From Desulfovibrio sp. (GTDB lineage Bacteria; Desulfobacterota; Desulfovibrionia; Desulfovibrionales; Desulfovibrionaceae), in NCBI GenBank assembly GCA_030145055.1, contig JAQYWK010000004.1, forward strand, positions 386,701 through 450,700: a DNA stretch of 64,000 nt, written 5' to 3'. The position numbers and the translations under genes are program-made. Below, piece by piece: positions 8,075 to 17,055 of this stretch (position 1 is its first letter; each line of letters opens with the position of its first letter). Under the pieces are notes generated by a model. The model saw only the letters and a list, made by a program, of their open reading frames with translations, made no database searches and was not told the origin of the DNA.

Positions 8075-9913
8075 ATGCAGACTATATATAAAGACGTACT
8101 AATTATTGGTGCTGGACTAGCTGGAGAACGTGCTGCTGCTGAAGCTGCTGGCGCAGGTTTATCCGCTGTTTGTCTAAGTATTGTTCCAGCAAGACGCTCT
8201 CACTCTGCCGCTGCAATGGGCGGAATGCAGGCTGCTCTTGGTAATAGTGTTATGGGTGAAGGAGACAGCACTGATGTTCACTTTGCAGATACCGTAAAGG
8301 GTTCTGACTGGGGATGTGATCAGGAAGTTGCTCGTTTATTTGCAGACACTGCTCCTATCGAAATGCGTCGCTTGTGTGATTGGGGTGTGCCATGGAACCG
8401 CGTTGTTCCCGGTAAATCCAAATACTTCAAAGGTGGAAAGCAGTTCGACAAAGAAGAAAAAGAAGAAAAACGCGGATTGATCACGGCTCGAAATTTTGGT
8501 GGTACTGCTAAATGGCGTACTTGCTATGTTTCTGATGGTACTGGTCACTCTGTTCTTTATACAATGGATAACCGTTGCGCTCAGCTTGGCGTTGAAGTTC
8601 ACGATAAAAGTGAAGCAATCGCTCTGATTCAAGACGGCAAAACCTGTTACGGTGCTATTGCCCGTTCTCTACGCACTGGTGAGCTTATTGCCTACGTTGC
8701 TAAAGCAACTATGGTCGCTACCGGTGGTTTTGGTAAAATATACAAAGCTTCCACAAATGCTGTCATCTGTGACGGCGGAGTGCATGGCGCAGTGCTAGAC
8801 ACTGGCGTTGTTCCTCTTGGAAATATGGAAGCTGTTCAGTTCCATCCTACAGGGATTGTGCCAACTGATATTCTCGTAACTGAAGGCTGCCGCGGCGATG
8901 GCGGAACTTTGCTTGACGTTAACGAAGAAAGATTCATGCACATATACGAGCCTGATAAAGCTGAGCTTGCTTCTCGTGATGTTGTTGCCCGCTGGATGAC
9001 TCATCACATGCGCCTCGGAAAAGGTGTTCCTTCTCCTTACGGCGAGCATCTCTGGCTTGATATTCGTCACCTCGGCGCAGATCACATCACCGGTAAACTT
9101 CGCGAAGTATATGAAATCTGTACTTCATTTCTCGGAGTTGACCCTATTCACCAGCTTATCCCTGTTCGTCCTACTCAGCATTACAGCATGGGTGGTGTTC
9201 GTACCAATAAAGACGGCGCGGCATACGGACTTAAAGGTTTGTTCTCCGCAGGTGAAGCTGCTTGTTGGGATATGCATGGTTTTAACCGTCTCGGCGGTAA
9301 CTCACTTGCTGAAACAGTCGTTGCCGGCGGTATTGTAGGCGGTAAGATTGTTGAGTTTCTTAAAGATTATGAATGTGAAATTCCTACTGCCGAAATCACT
9401 AGAACTGCCGCTAAACAGCAGCAGCGTATTGATGATATGATCAGCGGTAAGAACGGAAATGAGAACGTATATAAAGTCCGTGAAGCAATGCAGAACGCTC
9501 TAGATAAGGGCGCGCATGTTTTCCGTACTGAAGAAGGTCTGACCGAATGTGTTGAAACACTTCAGGCTGTATTGAAACGCGCAAGAAGCATTGGTTTACA
9601 GACTGACGGATACGGCGCAAGTCCTGAGCTTTCCGCAGCTCTTAAAATCGAAGGACAGGTTAAACTCGCCCTTTGTGTTGCTTACGGAGCCTTACAGCGT
9701 AGAGAGTCTCGCGGAAGTCATAACCGCGAAGATTACCCTGCACGTAACGACCGTGACTGGCTCACTCGTACTCTTGCTTACTGGAAGAACCCTGATGACG
9801 ATCTTCCTACTCTTGAGTATGAAGATGCGACTCCTAGCTTCGAAATGCCTCCGGGAGATCGTGGTTACGGTAAGATGCAGATTATCACCGCAGACAGCAA
9901 AGAGGAGAGCTAG
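8075..9913 (+). CDS. frdA: Fumarate reductase/succinate dehydrogenase flavoprotein subunit
   Basis: A 612-residue catalytic subunit that interconverts fumarate and succinate. The FAD fold starts LIIGAGLAGERAAAEAA. RRSHSAAAMGG contains the His (about residue 43) that binds FAD covalently in this family. QFHPTGI, RPTQHYSMGGV and GEAACWDMHGFNRLGGNS form the active site. The ATG at 8075 is chosen with AGGGGG four bases away; an in-frame TTG at 8072 is too close. It follows frdC by 9 bp. In sulfate reducers the enzyme can work in either direction. Confidence 0.93.
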   Translation: MQTIYKDVLIIGAGLAGERAAAEAAGAGLSAVCLSIVPARRSHSAAAMGGMQAALGNSVMGEGDSTDVHFADTVKGSDWGCDQEVARLFADTAPIEMRRLCDWGVPWNRVVPGKSKYFKGGKQFDKEEKEEKRGLITARNFGGTAKWRTCYVSDGTGHSVLYTMDNRCAQLGVEVHDKSEAIALIQDGKTCYGAIARSLRTGELIAYVAKATMVATGGFGKIYKASTNAVICDGGVHGAVLDTGVVPLGNMEAVQFHPTGIVPTDILVTEGCRGDGGTLLDVNEERFMHIYEPDKAELASRDVVARWMTHHMRLGKGVPSPYGEHLWLDIRHLGADHITGKLREVYEICTSFLGVDPIHQLIPVRPTQHYSMGGVRTNKDGAAYGLKGLFSAGEAACWDMHGFNRLGGNSLAETVVAGGIVGGKIVEFLKDYECEIPTAEITRTAAKQQQRIDDMISGKNGNENVYKVREAMQNALDKGAHVFRTEEGLTECVETLQAVLKRARSIGLQTDGYGASPELSAALKIEGQVKLALCVAYGALQRRESRGSHNREDYPARNDRDWLTRTLAYWKNPDDDLPTLEYEDATPSFEMPPGDRGYGKMQIITADSKEES

Positions 9914-9915
9914 CC

Positions 9916-10653
9916 GTGGGAAGACAGCTAAAATTCAAAATATTCAGATTTAATCCGCAGAATCCTGAATCCGTACCTCGTATGGAAGTTTTCAGTCTGG
10001 ACGAAACTGATAGCATGACCCTTTTTATTGCTTTGAACCGCATCCGTGAAGAACAGGATGGATCATTGCAGTTCGAATTCTGTTGCCGTGCTGGTATCTG
10101 TGGCTCTTGTGCAATGGTTATCAACGGAAGACCAGGTCTTGCTTGTCATACTAAGACCAAGGATCTCCCTGACGAAATCACATTGACTCCTCTACCAGTT
10201 TTCGAATTGGTAGGCGACTTATCTGTTGATACAGGTTCATGGTTCCGTGAAATGTACAATAAGGTTGAGTCATGGGTTCACACTGATAAAGTGTTTGATC
10301 CTAATGCAATTGAAGATCCTATGGATAATGCTATTGCGGAAGAAATCTACGAACTCGACCGTTGTGTTGAGTGTGGTAGCTGTGTTGCCGCTTGTGGTAC
10401 TGCACGCCTTCGTGATGACTTCATGGGTGCAACTGCTCTTAACCGTTTAGGTCGTTTTGTTATTGATCCTCGCGACAAGCGTACCGATGAACAATACTTC
10501 GAAGTTATCGGTTCTGACGAAGGTATTTTCGGCTGCATGGGCTTACTGGCCTGTGAAGATGTTTGTCCGAAGAATCTTCCGCTCATGAATCAGCTTAGCT
10601 ACCTCCGTCGTAAGATGGGAGTTGTCGCTCTTAAGCAGATATTCAAGAAGTAA
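9916..10653 (+). CDS. frdB: Fumarate reductase/succinate dehydrogenase iron-sulfur subunit
   Basis: A 245-residue electron-transfer subunit. The N-terminal plant-type [2Fe-2S] domain has CCRAGICGSC followed by a distal Cys (about residues 55-76). The C-terminal ferredoxin-like domain has CVECGSCVAAC for a [4Fe-4S] cluster and CMGLLACEDVCP for the third cluster. The start is GTG at 9916, two bases after the frdA stop, with AGAGGAG upstream. The order C-A-B matches epsilon- and deltaproteobacterial operons. A terminator follows. Confidence 0.93.
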   Translation: MGRQLKFKIFRFNPQNPESVPRMEVFSLDETDSMTLFIALNRIREEQDGSLQFEFCCRAGICGSCAMVINGRPGLACHTKTKDLPDEITLTPLPVFELVGDLSVDTGSWFREMYNKVESWVHTDKVFDPNAIEDPMDNAIAEEIYELDRCVECGSCVAACGTARLRDDFMGATALNRLGRFVIDPRDKRTDEQYFEVIGSDEGIFGCMGLLACEDVCPKNLPLMNQLSYLRRKMGVVALKQIFKK

Positions 10654-10678
10654 AATAAGCCTTACAAATAGAATGATA

Positions 10679-10714
10679 AAACTCCCGGTAGGTTACGCCT
10701 GCCGGGAGTTTTTG
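10679..10714 (+). terminator. Terminator of frdCAB
   Basis: Stem ACTCCCGGTAGG/CCTGCCGGGAGT with a 5-base loop, followed by TTTTTG. Confidence 0.85.
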
Positions 10715-10824
10715 TGTGCTTGACCTGATTACGTAAGTCTATTACCGGTTTTTCTTCTGTTGGAAATATAGCACTCAAAATTGAAGTTTTATTATAAGTA
10801 ATTTTCAAGTTACGGGAGTTCATT

Positions 10825-10995
10825 ATGGAAAATAATGCTACTGCAGATTTGCAGAAAAATGAAGAGAAGGGCGACTCAACAGTATACGTACCGTACCCCG
10901 GCGCAGATACTAAATACAAAGATAATCACCGTGATTGGCGTATATACAATCCCGAGAAATATCTTGATCCGAATTGGTCCCCTGATAAAGAGTAA
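10825..10995 (+). CDS. Small conserved-looking hypothetical protein (56 aa)
   Basis: A 56-residue frame with good translation signals: ACGGGAG ends 7 bases before ATG. It has its own strong downstream terminator (11019-11053) and lies after the frd terminator, so it is a stand-alone unit. The protein is acidic and lysine-rich at the N-terminus. The C-terminal half is rich in aromatic residues (YVPYPGADTKYKDNHRDWRIYNPEKYL, then DPNW), which argues for real coding pressure. There is no signal peptide or membrane segment and the function is unknown. Confidence 0.7.
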   Translation: MENNATADLQKNEEKGDSTVYVPYPGADTKYKDNHRDWRIYNPEKYLDPNWSPDKE

Positions 10996-11018
10996 TCGGG
11001 GTATATTTGGGTAGTATA

Positions 11019-11053
11019 GACTGTAGGAGTTCATCTCCTACGGTCTTTTTTTT
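11019..11053 (+). terminator. Terminator after the 56-aa gene
   Basis: Stem GACTGTAGGAG/CTCCTACGGTC with a 5-base loop and an eight-T tail. Confidence 0.9.
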
Positions 11054-11070
11054 GTCCCGTTAAGAATTGA

Positions 11071-11526
11071 CTACTTTTGCCAAATGTAGAAATTATCTCT
11101 TTGCTCTATGCCGTCATCAAGACCGAGCTTTTTTATTTTGTGAATATTATTTTTAGGCATTTGTCCGCAACGCGGTTCTAAGAAAGTAAATTTGTCACAC
11201 CCGTCCACGTCAGAACATTCCCAGCATCCTTCGTAATCTTTAGAAAGACAACAATCCATGATTTCGCAGGGAACGCCAGAACATCCGCCACCTGTGCGGC
11301 AAGGTTTATCGCACTTAGTTTCTGCAAGGGCTGTTAAGACATTTTCAAACTCATCATATTTATTAAATTGTGCGCCGAAAGGGCTTTTGGTTTTGGCGTA
11401 TTTATCAAGCCCTATTTCTAGTAAATGGTTTTTAAGTGCACCTGCCAGCTTGCTATATTCGTTTTGATAATGAATGCAGTCGGGGCAGTATATTCCGCAA
11501 TACGCGGTTTTATCTATTGATTTCAT
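11071..11526 (-). CDS. DUF3795 cysteine-rich protein
   Basis: A 151-residue protein with many Cys residues: AYCGIYCPDC near the N-terminus, then CDKPCRTGGGCSGVPCEIMDC and CWECSDVDGCDKF. This spacing is typical of DUF3795 proteins, presumed metal- or Fe-S-binding and of unknown role. The start at 11526 is chosen because GGAG lies 7 bases upstream; the longer frame begins with TTG upstream of that site. It sits 8 bp after the IMPACT-family gene and is probably cotranscribed with it. Confidence 0.8.
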   Translation of the reverse strand: MKSIDKTAYCGIYCPDCIHYQNEYSKLAGALKNHLLEIGLDKYAKTKSPFGAQFNKYDEFENVLTALAETKCDKPCRTGGGCSGVPCEIMDCCLSKDYEGCWECSDVDGCDKFTFLEPRCGQMPKNNIHKIKKLGLDDGIEQRDNFYIWQK

Positions 11527-11534
11527 TTTCACTC

Positions 11535-12164
11535 CTATAACCAAACATCTTCATCATCCACCATGATTTCGGCCGTTCCACTTGTTTCTTCAATTACTAC
11601 TTTCGTGAAAGCTTCTACTTGATCAGACGGCATTATTAAACTGAATGTAATGTCTGCTCCGAAAGTCTGTTCTTTTATATTCGCTTTGAAATCTTCAAGC
11701 ATTCTCCTAAGCATTCCTTCCTGACCGTATCCTATCTCAATCGTTACAATACGCATGGGAACTTTCATCACAATTTCAAGAGCTTCAAGCCCTTGCTGTA
11801 CCGCACCTGAATAAGCGCGGACCAGGCCGCCTGTGCCTAAAAGAATGCCGCCGAAATATCTTGTTACGACAACTCCGATATCTCCGATTCCGCTACCCTG
11901 TAGAACTTGGAGCATTGGTTTGCCTGCTGTGCCTTGAGGTTCTCCATCGTCACTCATTCCCATATCACCCGTTTGAGATGGGCCAGCAATAAACGCAGAG
12001 CAGTGATGTCTGGCATCAGGAAATTCATTTTTTATTGCGGAAATAAACGATTTTGCTTCATCCCTGCTTTGAACACGGCAGATGTCACATATGAATCTGC
12101 TTTTTTTTATAACATCTTCAGTGCGAATGGACGGTCCGGGTACAGGGTATGCTTTGTTTTTCAT
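11535..12164 (-). CDS. YigZ/IMPACT family protein
   Basis: A 209-residue protein of the UPF0029/IMPACT family. The N-terminal domain has KSRFICDICRVQSRDEAKSFISAIK, the conserved AGPSQTGDMGMSDDGEPQGTAGKPML loop and VVVTRYFGGILLGTGGLVRAYSGA. A C-terminal DUF1949 domain (about residues 135-195) has a ferredoxin-like fold. Family members bind nucleic acid or ribosomes and affect translation under stress, but the exact role is unknown. First gene of a two-gene unit with the DUF3795 gene. Confidence 0.9.
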   Translation of the reverse strand: MKNKAYPVPGPSIRTEDVIKKSRFICDICRVQSRDEAKSFISAIKNEFPDARHHCSAFIAGPSQTGDMGMSDDGEPQGTAGKPMLQVLQGSGIGDIGVVVTRYFGGILLGTGGLVRAYSGAVQQGLEALEIVMKVPMRIVTIEIGYGQEGMLRRMLEDFKANIKEQTFGADITFSLIMPSDQVEAFTKVVIEETSGTAEIMVDDEDVWL

Positions 12165-12270
12165 AAATTGAGATAGCTCATAATTGTTATTAAAAATGGT
12201 AATTAGCTTAACTGTGAACCCGATTATTAGCTTTTAATGCAAGAATAGTTAAAATAAAAGTAATATTAAC

Positions 12271-12298
12271 TTGACTTGGTAATAGTAATTGTTATTAT
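12271..12298 (+). promoter_or_regulatory. Candidate sigma-70 promoter
   Basis: TTGACT at 12271-12276 and TATTAT at 12293-12298, 16 bases apart, in AT-rich sequence 57 bp before the next start codon. Confidence 0.45.
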
Positions 12299-12354
12299 TT
12301 AATCAAGGCGAATGGGATAGGAGCTTTATTAAATAGTTAAATAAGGAGACGGTT

Positions 12355-12699
12355 ATGGGAAGCTTACGTGAATACAGAAATTGGGACATCGATTGGGACA
12401 TGACGCCAGAGGATGCGGTGACACTTTACTTGGAATGGGGAAACCACCCATGGAATAGTCAGTTTACTCCGGTCACTTCAAAGTTAGATTTCACAAACTA
12501 TTTTACCGTATATATGTGGGACGATAGGCCACGAGTTCTATTTGTCCGCAGAAATTCGGAGGAAGCCCGTGAACTGCTTAGTTTAGATCTGCCTAGAGAC
12601 ATGGCAGAAAGATTTAATAAGTCTGTTGGCGGCTTGAAGGGTAACTATCCCATCAATGAAGAAGTTCGAGAATGGATTGAAACCCAAATGAACAATTAG
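12355..12699 (+). CDS. Small cytoplasmic protein of unknown function (114 aa)
   Basis: A well-supported gene: AAGGAG lies upstream of ATG, a sigma-70-like promoter precedes it and a hairpin terminator follows. The 114-residue product is acidic and rich in Trp (WDIDWDM, YLEWGNHPW, YMWDDRPR), with no signal peptide or membrane segment. The central part (TVYMWDDRPRVLFVRR) could be a beta-strand pair and the C-terminus is probably helical. I recall similar small proteins in Desulfovibrio genomes but know of no function. Confidence 0.8.
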   Translation: MGSLREYRNWDIDWDMTPEDAVTLYLEWGNHPWNSQFTPVTSKLDFTNYFTVYMWDDRPRVLFVRRNSEEARELLSLDLPRDMAERFNKSVGGLKGNYPINEEVREWIETQMNN

Positions 12700-12729
12700 C
12701 TCCCATCTCCTTATTGCCTAACCCGAAGT

Positions 12730-12758
12730 GGAGGTCGATTATGTCGGCCTCCTCTTAC
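12730..12758 (+). terminator. Probable terminator
   Basis: Stem GGAGGTCGA/TCGGCCTCC with a 5-base loop, followed by a weak T-rich stretch (TCTTACTTTTG). Confidence 0.6.
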
Positions 12759-12933
12759 TTTTGTTCTGTATTTGGATAGCTTAGATCGTTCCTTATCCGT
12801 AAATCCATATTAGTGAGTATGTTTAAAAAAAACGATTATACTTGAATTGCTTATTTCCAGATGCTAGAATCTAAAGATATTAATAGTAATTAATTTATTA
12901 GAGTTTAAGTTTTTTTGTAATTAGGTGTGCTGT

Positions 12934-12954
12934 TTCAACAGACATTCTGTTGAA
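12934..12954. promoter_or_regulatory. Perfect inverted repeat before sensor kinase gene
   Basis: TTCAACAGA-CAT-TCTGTTGAA has two perfect 9-bp arms and ends 32 bp before the kinase ATG. It may be an operator or a leader hairpin near the ribosome binding site. Confidence 0.5.
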
Positions 12955-12986
12955 TGTTATTTGCGACAATTTAGAGGCTGACTAAA

Positions 12987-15281
12987 ATGGCAAAGGGAAT
13001 ATTTCACGGTTCAATACAAAAAAAGCTGACTTTAATAGTTTTGCTGGCAACCTTGCCTGCGTTTTTGGGACACCTCTGGGCAGAAACAACAACTCGCATG
13101 GAAGCTATTGAGGCTGCAAAAAAAGATACTTCTATTATCTTACGCGGATTCAGTGAAATACAGAGGCGCATCAGTGAATCTACGCGCACTTTATTGCAAA
13201 CTATAGTTGCAATCCCTGAGGTGAGAGACCTCAATGTGGATAAAACAAAAATTCTTTTATCCACTCTGCTCGAAGCAAATCCCATATATACTAATGTTCT
13301 ACTATTGAACCTAGAAGGAGATGTTCTTGTTGCTGGTAAAGGTAATCCTAAAGGGATGAACTTTTCTGACCGCAAACAGTTTCAGGATGCCATGGGAACA
13401 AAGAAGTTTTCTTCCGGGGAATTTGTTGTAGGAAAGGTTACTCGTAAGGCAATTTTCCCCTTTGCTATGCCCATTCTCAACCTCGATGGTGAGCCGAAAG
13501 GAGCTATTATTATTGGTGTTGATTTAAGTTACTACGGAAAGTTTTTCGAGAGTGGATCGTTTCCAGAAGATTCTTTTTTTGGCATGTGTGACCACAGGGG
13601 TAACAGGCTTTTCAGATATCCTATCAAACCCAATATTTCCCTTGGAAAGCCTATTAAGGATACTGTATTTAATGCGGCCAGTAGTTCGAAAAAAACTGGA
13701 ACCCTTGTTAGTGCTGGGACGGATAACTTGACGCGTGTTATTGCCTATGAACCGTTATTTCTTGATTCAAAAACTGAGCCTTACATGTATATGTTCATGG
13801 GATTTGATCGGAGCAAAGTTTTAGCAAGAGCTGATTCTTTGCTTATCCAGGGAATGTTTACTACAGCTGTATCCCTCTGTCTCGCTCTTGTTATTGCCTG
13901 GGTGCTCGGAGGAAGGAGTATTGCAAAAAGCTTAGAAAAGTTAACCACGATAGTTCAAAAGCTAGGTAAAGAAGATGTTAAATCTCCAAGTGGAATAGAC
14001 TATTCTGATGGTGAAATTGGGCGTCTGGGAAAAGCGTTTGATGTAATGGTTAAGTTGCTCCGCTTACGTGAAGTTGAAAGAAATCAGGCCCTTTACCGTT
14101 TGAGTGAAAATGAGGAACAATCTCGAATTCTTTTAGATGCAAACCCGTCTGGGATTTGTTTAATAAATCCTAATAAATGGTTCATTGAGTTTGCCAATCC
14201 TGCCTTCATGACGCTTTTTGAACTTCGTCCAGAAGATCTCGGGGGGCTGCGCTTGAATGAACTCCACCCTGCTAAAGAATTTAGGGGTATTGGTAGAGAA
14301 TATCAGAAGCATTTTAATAAAGAAATTTCATTTTCTCCTGCAGTTCAATGTTTGTCACGTAGCGGAAGGTCAATGTTAATCGATATTTCTTCTGCTACTG
14401 TAACCATTCACGGACGCGAGCTAATGGCAGGATTTTTCACCGATATTACCGAACGCAAACAAACGGAAGCTTATATTATTCAGGCTGAAAAAATGATGTC
14501 AGTGGGAGGGTTGGCGGCTGGTATGGCGCATGAAATAAACAACCCTTTATCAGCAATCGTCGGAAGTGCGCAGAATCTTCATAATCGCATACTCAATGAC
14601 AGTGCCAAGAATAGGGAGGCGGCTGACTTTTGCGGTATAAGTCTTGATAAGATCCATGAATATCTAGATATTCGTGAAGCGCCTAAAATGATCAAGACTA
14701 TAAGAGAATCTGTTCAGCGGGCTGCTGATATTGTAACAAAAATGCTTAGATTCAGTAGTAAAAGGGATTACAAAGCGTGCGAGCATGATATTGAAGCTTT
14801 ATTGGATACTACATTGGATTTGGCGGCTAGCGATTACGATTTAAAAAAGAATTATGATTTCAGAAGTGTAGCAATTAATCGTAAGTACGAGTTAAATCTT
14901 CGCCCTATTCTTTGTGATAGTACACAACTTCAGCAGGTTTTCCTGAACATATTCAAAAATGCTGCAGAAGCTATGATTGAAAAAAAATACGAAAATGAGA
15001 AACCACAAATAAATCTCAGGGTGCATGAAGAGGATGGTATGGCGGTTATTGAAATTGAGGATAACGGCCCTGGTATTGATGCGGAAATAGCAAAGCACAT
15101 CTTCGAACCTTTCTACACCACTAAGCCTGTCGGCAAGGGGACCGGTCTTGGTCTTTCTGTGTCGTACTTCATCATTACGGATCAACATAACGGACAGATG
15201 TTTGTAGAGTCCGTGCCCGGAGAGTGGACTCGGTTCACTGTTAAATTGCCGTTTAGAAATGGCCCCAATATGGAGACATGA
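12987..15281 (+). CDS. Membrane sensor histidine kinase (dCache-HAMP-PAS)
   Basis: A 764-residue kinase. A short N-terminal membrane helix (about 13-27) is followed by a large periplasmic double-Cache domain (about 35-285), a second helix with ALVIAWVLGG (about 290-310), HAMP and a PAS domain (about 375-490). HisKA carries the phospho-accepting His in GMAHEINNPLSA (about residue 515). The ATPase domain has the N box near IFKNAAEAM, DNGPGI and GTGLGLSVSY. No receiver domain or adjacent response regulator is visible, so the partner is unknown. Cache domains typically bind small acids or amino acids. Confidence 0.9.
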   Translation: MAKGIFHGSIQKKLTLIVLLATLPAFLGHLWAETTTRMEAIEAAKKDTSIILRGFSEIQRRISESTRTLLQTIVAIPEVRDLNVDKTKILLSTLLEANPIYTNVLLLNLEGDVLVAGKGNPKGMNFSDRKQFQDAMGTKKFSSGEFVVGKVTRKAIFPFAMPILNLDGEPKGAIIIGVDLSYYGKFFESGSFPEDSFFGMCDHRGNRLFRYPIKPNISLGKPIKDTVFNAASSSKKTGTLVSAGTDNLTRVIAYEPLFLDSKTEPYMYMFMGFDRSKVLARADSLLIQGMFTTAVSLCLALVIAWVLGGRSIAKSLEKLTTIVQKLGKEDVKSPSGIDYSDGEIGRLGKAFDVMVKLLRLREVERNQALYRLSENEEQSRILLDANPSGICLINPNKWFIEFANPAFMTLFELRPEDLGGLRLNELHPAKEFRGIGREYQKHFNKEISFSPAVQCLSRSGRSMLIDISSATVTIHGRELMAGFFTDITERKQTEAYIIQAEKMMSVGGLAAGMAHEINNPLSAIVGSAQNLHNRILNDSAKNREAADFCGISLDKIHEYLDIREAPKMIKTIRESVQRAADIVTKMLRFSSKRDYKACEHDIEALLDTTLDLAASDYDLKKNYDFRSVAINRKYELNLRPILCDSTQLQQVFLNIFKNAAEAMIEKKYENEKPQINLRVHEEDGMAVIEIEDNGPGIDAEIAKHIFEPFYTTKPVGKGTGLGLSVSYFIITDQHNGQMFVESVPGEWTRFTVKLPFRNGPNMET

Positions 15282-15599
15282 GATCTGTCTTAATTCTTGG
15301 ACGAGAGCAGATACCGTGTCGCAAATCAATTTATTATTCCCATATCTTCTAGGTATTTATACTGGTATTACAGTGTATTAGCAGCGCATTTTCTGTGCTG
15401 TACGTAATAGGACCATTTGCTACTTGTGTTCCGTATAAAAATAAGTAGGATGATTCATCTTTTGATTGCGAAATCGAAATTTTATTTAAACGCACCAACT
15501 TGCTGACAATTCTTTCGGAAACGGTTTCCGAAAGGCATGGACTGGATTTCTGGACTACATGCAATAGATTGCGGCGTTATGATTCTCAAGGAGGCTTAG
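15282..15599. promoter_or_regulatory. Intergenic region with 23-bp palindrome
   Basis: A 318-bp gap with no credible gene. Bases 15512-15534 form a perfect palindrome with a single central G: arms CTTTCGGAAAC and GTTTCCGAAAG. It ends 65 bp before the aminotransferase start and has no T-tract, so it looks like an operator rather than a terminator. The GGAAAC/GTTTCC arms recall LacI/GalR-type sites, though those usually have an even CG centre. Confidence 0.65.
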
Positions 15600-16790
15600 A
15601 TGCCTGTTAAATTTGCAGATCGGATGTCTACCGTCCACAGATCTTTCATTCGTGAAATACTCAAAGTAACTCAAGATAGCTCTATAATTTCTTTTGCCGG
15701 TGGTTTACCAAACCCTGAACTGTTTCCTGTTGCAGAACTTGAAGCAGCCGCAGTTGGCGTGATGCAGGATAATGGTCCGCAGTCTTTGCAGTATTCTACT
15801 ACCGAAGGCTTCCTTCCTCTGCGCGAGTACATTGCTGCTCGTTATAAAGAGAAAAAGGGCATTGATGTCAGTCCTGATGAGATCATCATTACTTCCGGAT
15901 CACAGCAGTGCCTTGATCTACTCGGAAAGGTCCTCCTTAATGCTGGTGATAACGTAATTATTGAACGGCCCGGTTATTTGGGTGCGATACAGTCTTTTTC
16001 AATGTTCCAGGCTAATTTTATTACTGTCGATCTCGAAGATGACGGCCCTAATCTGAAAGAGCTTGAAGCCGCATTAGATAATGAAAATGTAAAAATGTTT
16101 TATGCTGTTACAAATTTCCAGAATCCGTCTGGCCTGACTTACAGTGCTGAAAAGCGGGCAGGTGTAGCCAAACTTATGAAAGGGCGTGATACTCTGTTCA
16201 TTGAAGATGATCCTTACGGAGAACTTCGTTTCAGGGGTGAATCACATCCTCCTGTTGTCAGAGGATATCTTGACGAGGGTGGCGTGTTGCTTGGTTCCTT
16301 CTCTAAGGTTGCGGCCCCCGGGTTCAGACTTGGTTGGATGGTTTGCGGCGGCGAAATGCGCGATAAACTTATTATCGCCAAGCAGGCTTCCGATTTACAT
16401 ACAAGTACTTTTGCTCAGCAGGTTATTCATCGTTACCTTACTGATAATGTTCTGGATGATCATATTGAAAAGATTAAGGAACGCTACGGAAGGCAGAGAG
16501 ATGTGATGGTTGAATCTATCGCTAAATATTTTCCTGCCGAAGTTACCATTACTGAGCCGGAGGGTGGGATGTTCTTGTGGGCGACTCTTCCTGAGTCTTT
16601 GTCTGCAATGGATTTCTTCGATGAAGCCATTAAAAGTAAAGTCGCATTCGTTCCTGGCCGTCCTTTCTTTGTTGATGATAGCGGGGAAAATACTTTCCGT
16701 CTTAATTTCTCTAATTCAGATGAGAAGAAGATTGTTGAAGGTATCAAACGTTTAGGTGAAGGGCTTAAGGAATTTATCGCTAAAGCATAG
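15600..16790 (+). CDS. PLP-dependent aminotransferase (class I/II, LysN/AadR-like)
   Basis: A 396-residue fold-type I aminotransferase of the 2-aminoadipate/valine/aromatic group that is related to MocR C-terminal domains. Visible motifs are ISFAGGLPNPELFP at the N-terminus, GSQQCLDLLGKVLLNAGD, a PLP-contacting YAVTNFQNPSG, FIEDDPYGELRF and GSFSKVAAPGFRLGW, in which Lys236 forms the Schiff base. A conserved Arg lies in TFRLNFSN near the C-terminus. AGGAG precedes the ATG at a normal distance. It is monocistronic between a palindromic operator and a weak hairpin terminator. The exact amino donor is not predictable. Confidence 0.88.
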   Translation: MPVKFADRMSTVHRSFIREILKVTQDSSIISFAGGLPNPELFPVAELEAAAVGVMQDNGPQSLQYSTTEGFLPLREYIAARYKEKKGIDVSPDEIIITSGSQQCLDLLGKVLLNAGDNVIIERPGYLGAIQSFSMFQANFITVDLEDDGPNLKELEAALDNENVKMFYAVTNFQNPSGLTYSAEKRAGVAKLMKGRDTLFIEDDPYGELRFRGESHPPVVRGYLDEGGVLLGSFSKVAAPGFRLGWMVCGGEMRDKLIIAKQASDLHTSTFAQQVIHRYLTDNVLDDHIEKIKERYGRQRDVMVESIAKYFPAEVTITEPEGGMFLWATLPESLSAMDFFDEAIKSKVAFVPGRPFFVDDSGENTFRLNFSNSDEKKIVEGIKRLGEGLKEFIAKA

Positions 16791-16819
16791 TTCCTGTATT
16801 TTTTATGATTTATTTGAGG

Positions 16820-16850
16820 AGGTACAGGTTATTAATCTGTACCTTCTCTT
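16820..16850 (+). terminator. Weak terminator hairpin
   Basis: Stem AGGTACAG/CTGTACCT with a 9-base AT-rich loop, followed by TCTCTT. Confidence 0.5.
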
Positions 16851-17007
16851 ACATTTAAGCTCTAAAACGATTAACTTTCTAAGTCATTGGCTACATAAGA
16901 CAATACTTCGTTTTTTCAGAGTCTTGATAAGATTTGGTACAATATGACCTACGAGAATAATTAGAGATTACATGTTCACAGCTTGCCCGAATATTTTTTT
17001 TCTAATA

Positions 17008-17030
17008 GTATAATGACATTCATATTATAC
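17008..17030. promoter_or_regulatory. Inverted repeat before PocR-domain gene
   Basis: GTATAAT-N9-ATTATAC, 25 bp before the start codon. It overlaps likely -10 sequences, so it may be an operator, but chance is not excluded in such AT-rich DNA. Confidence 0.35.
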
Positions 17031-17055
17031 AACATATTAAAGTAAGAGGTTTTTT

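Noticed and set aside
15349-15564. 71-residue minus-strand frame before the aminotransferase
   Set aside because: No ribosome binding site, it spans the palindromic operator and its composition is not protein-like.
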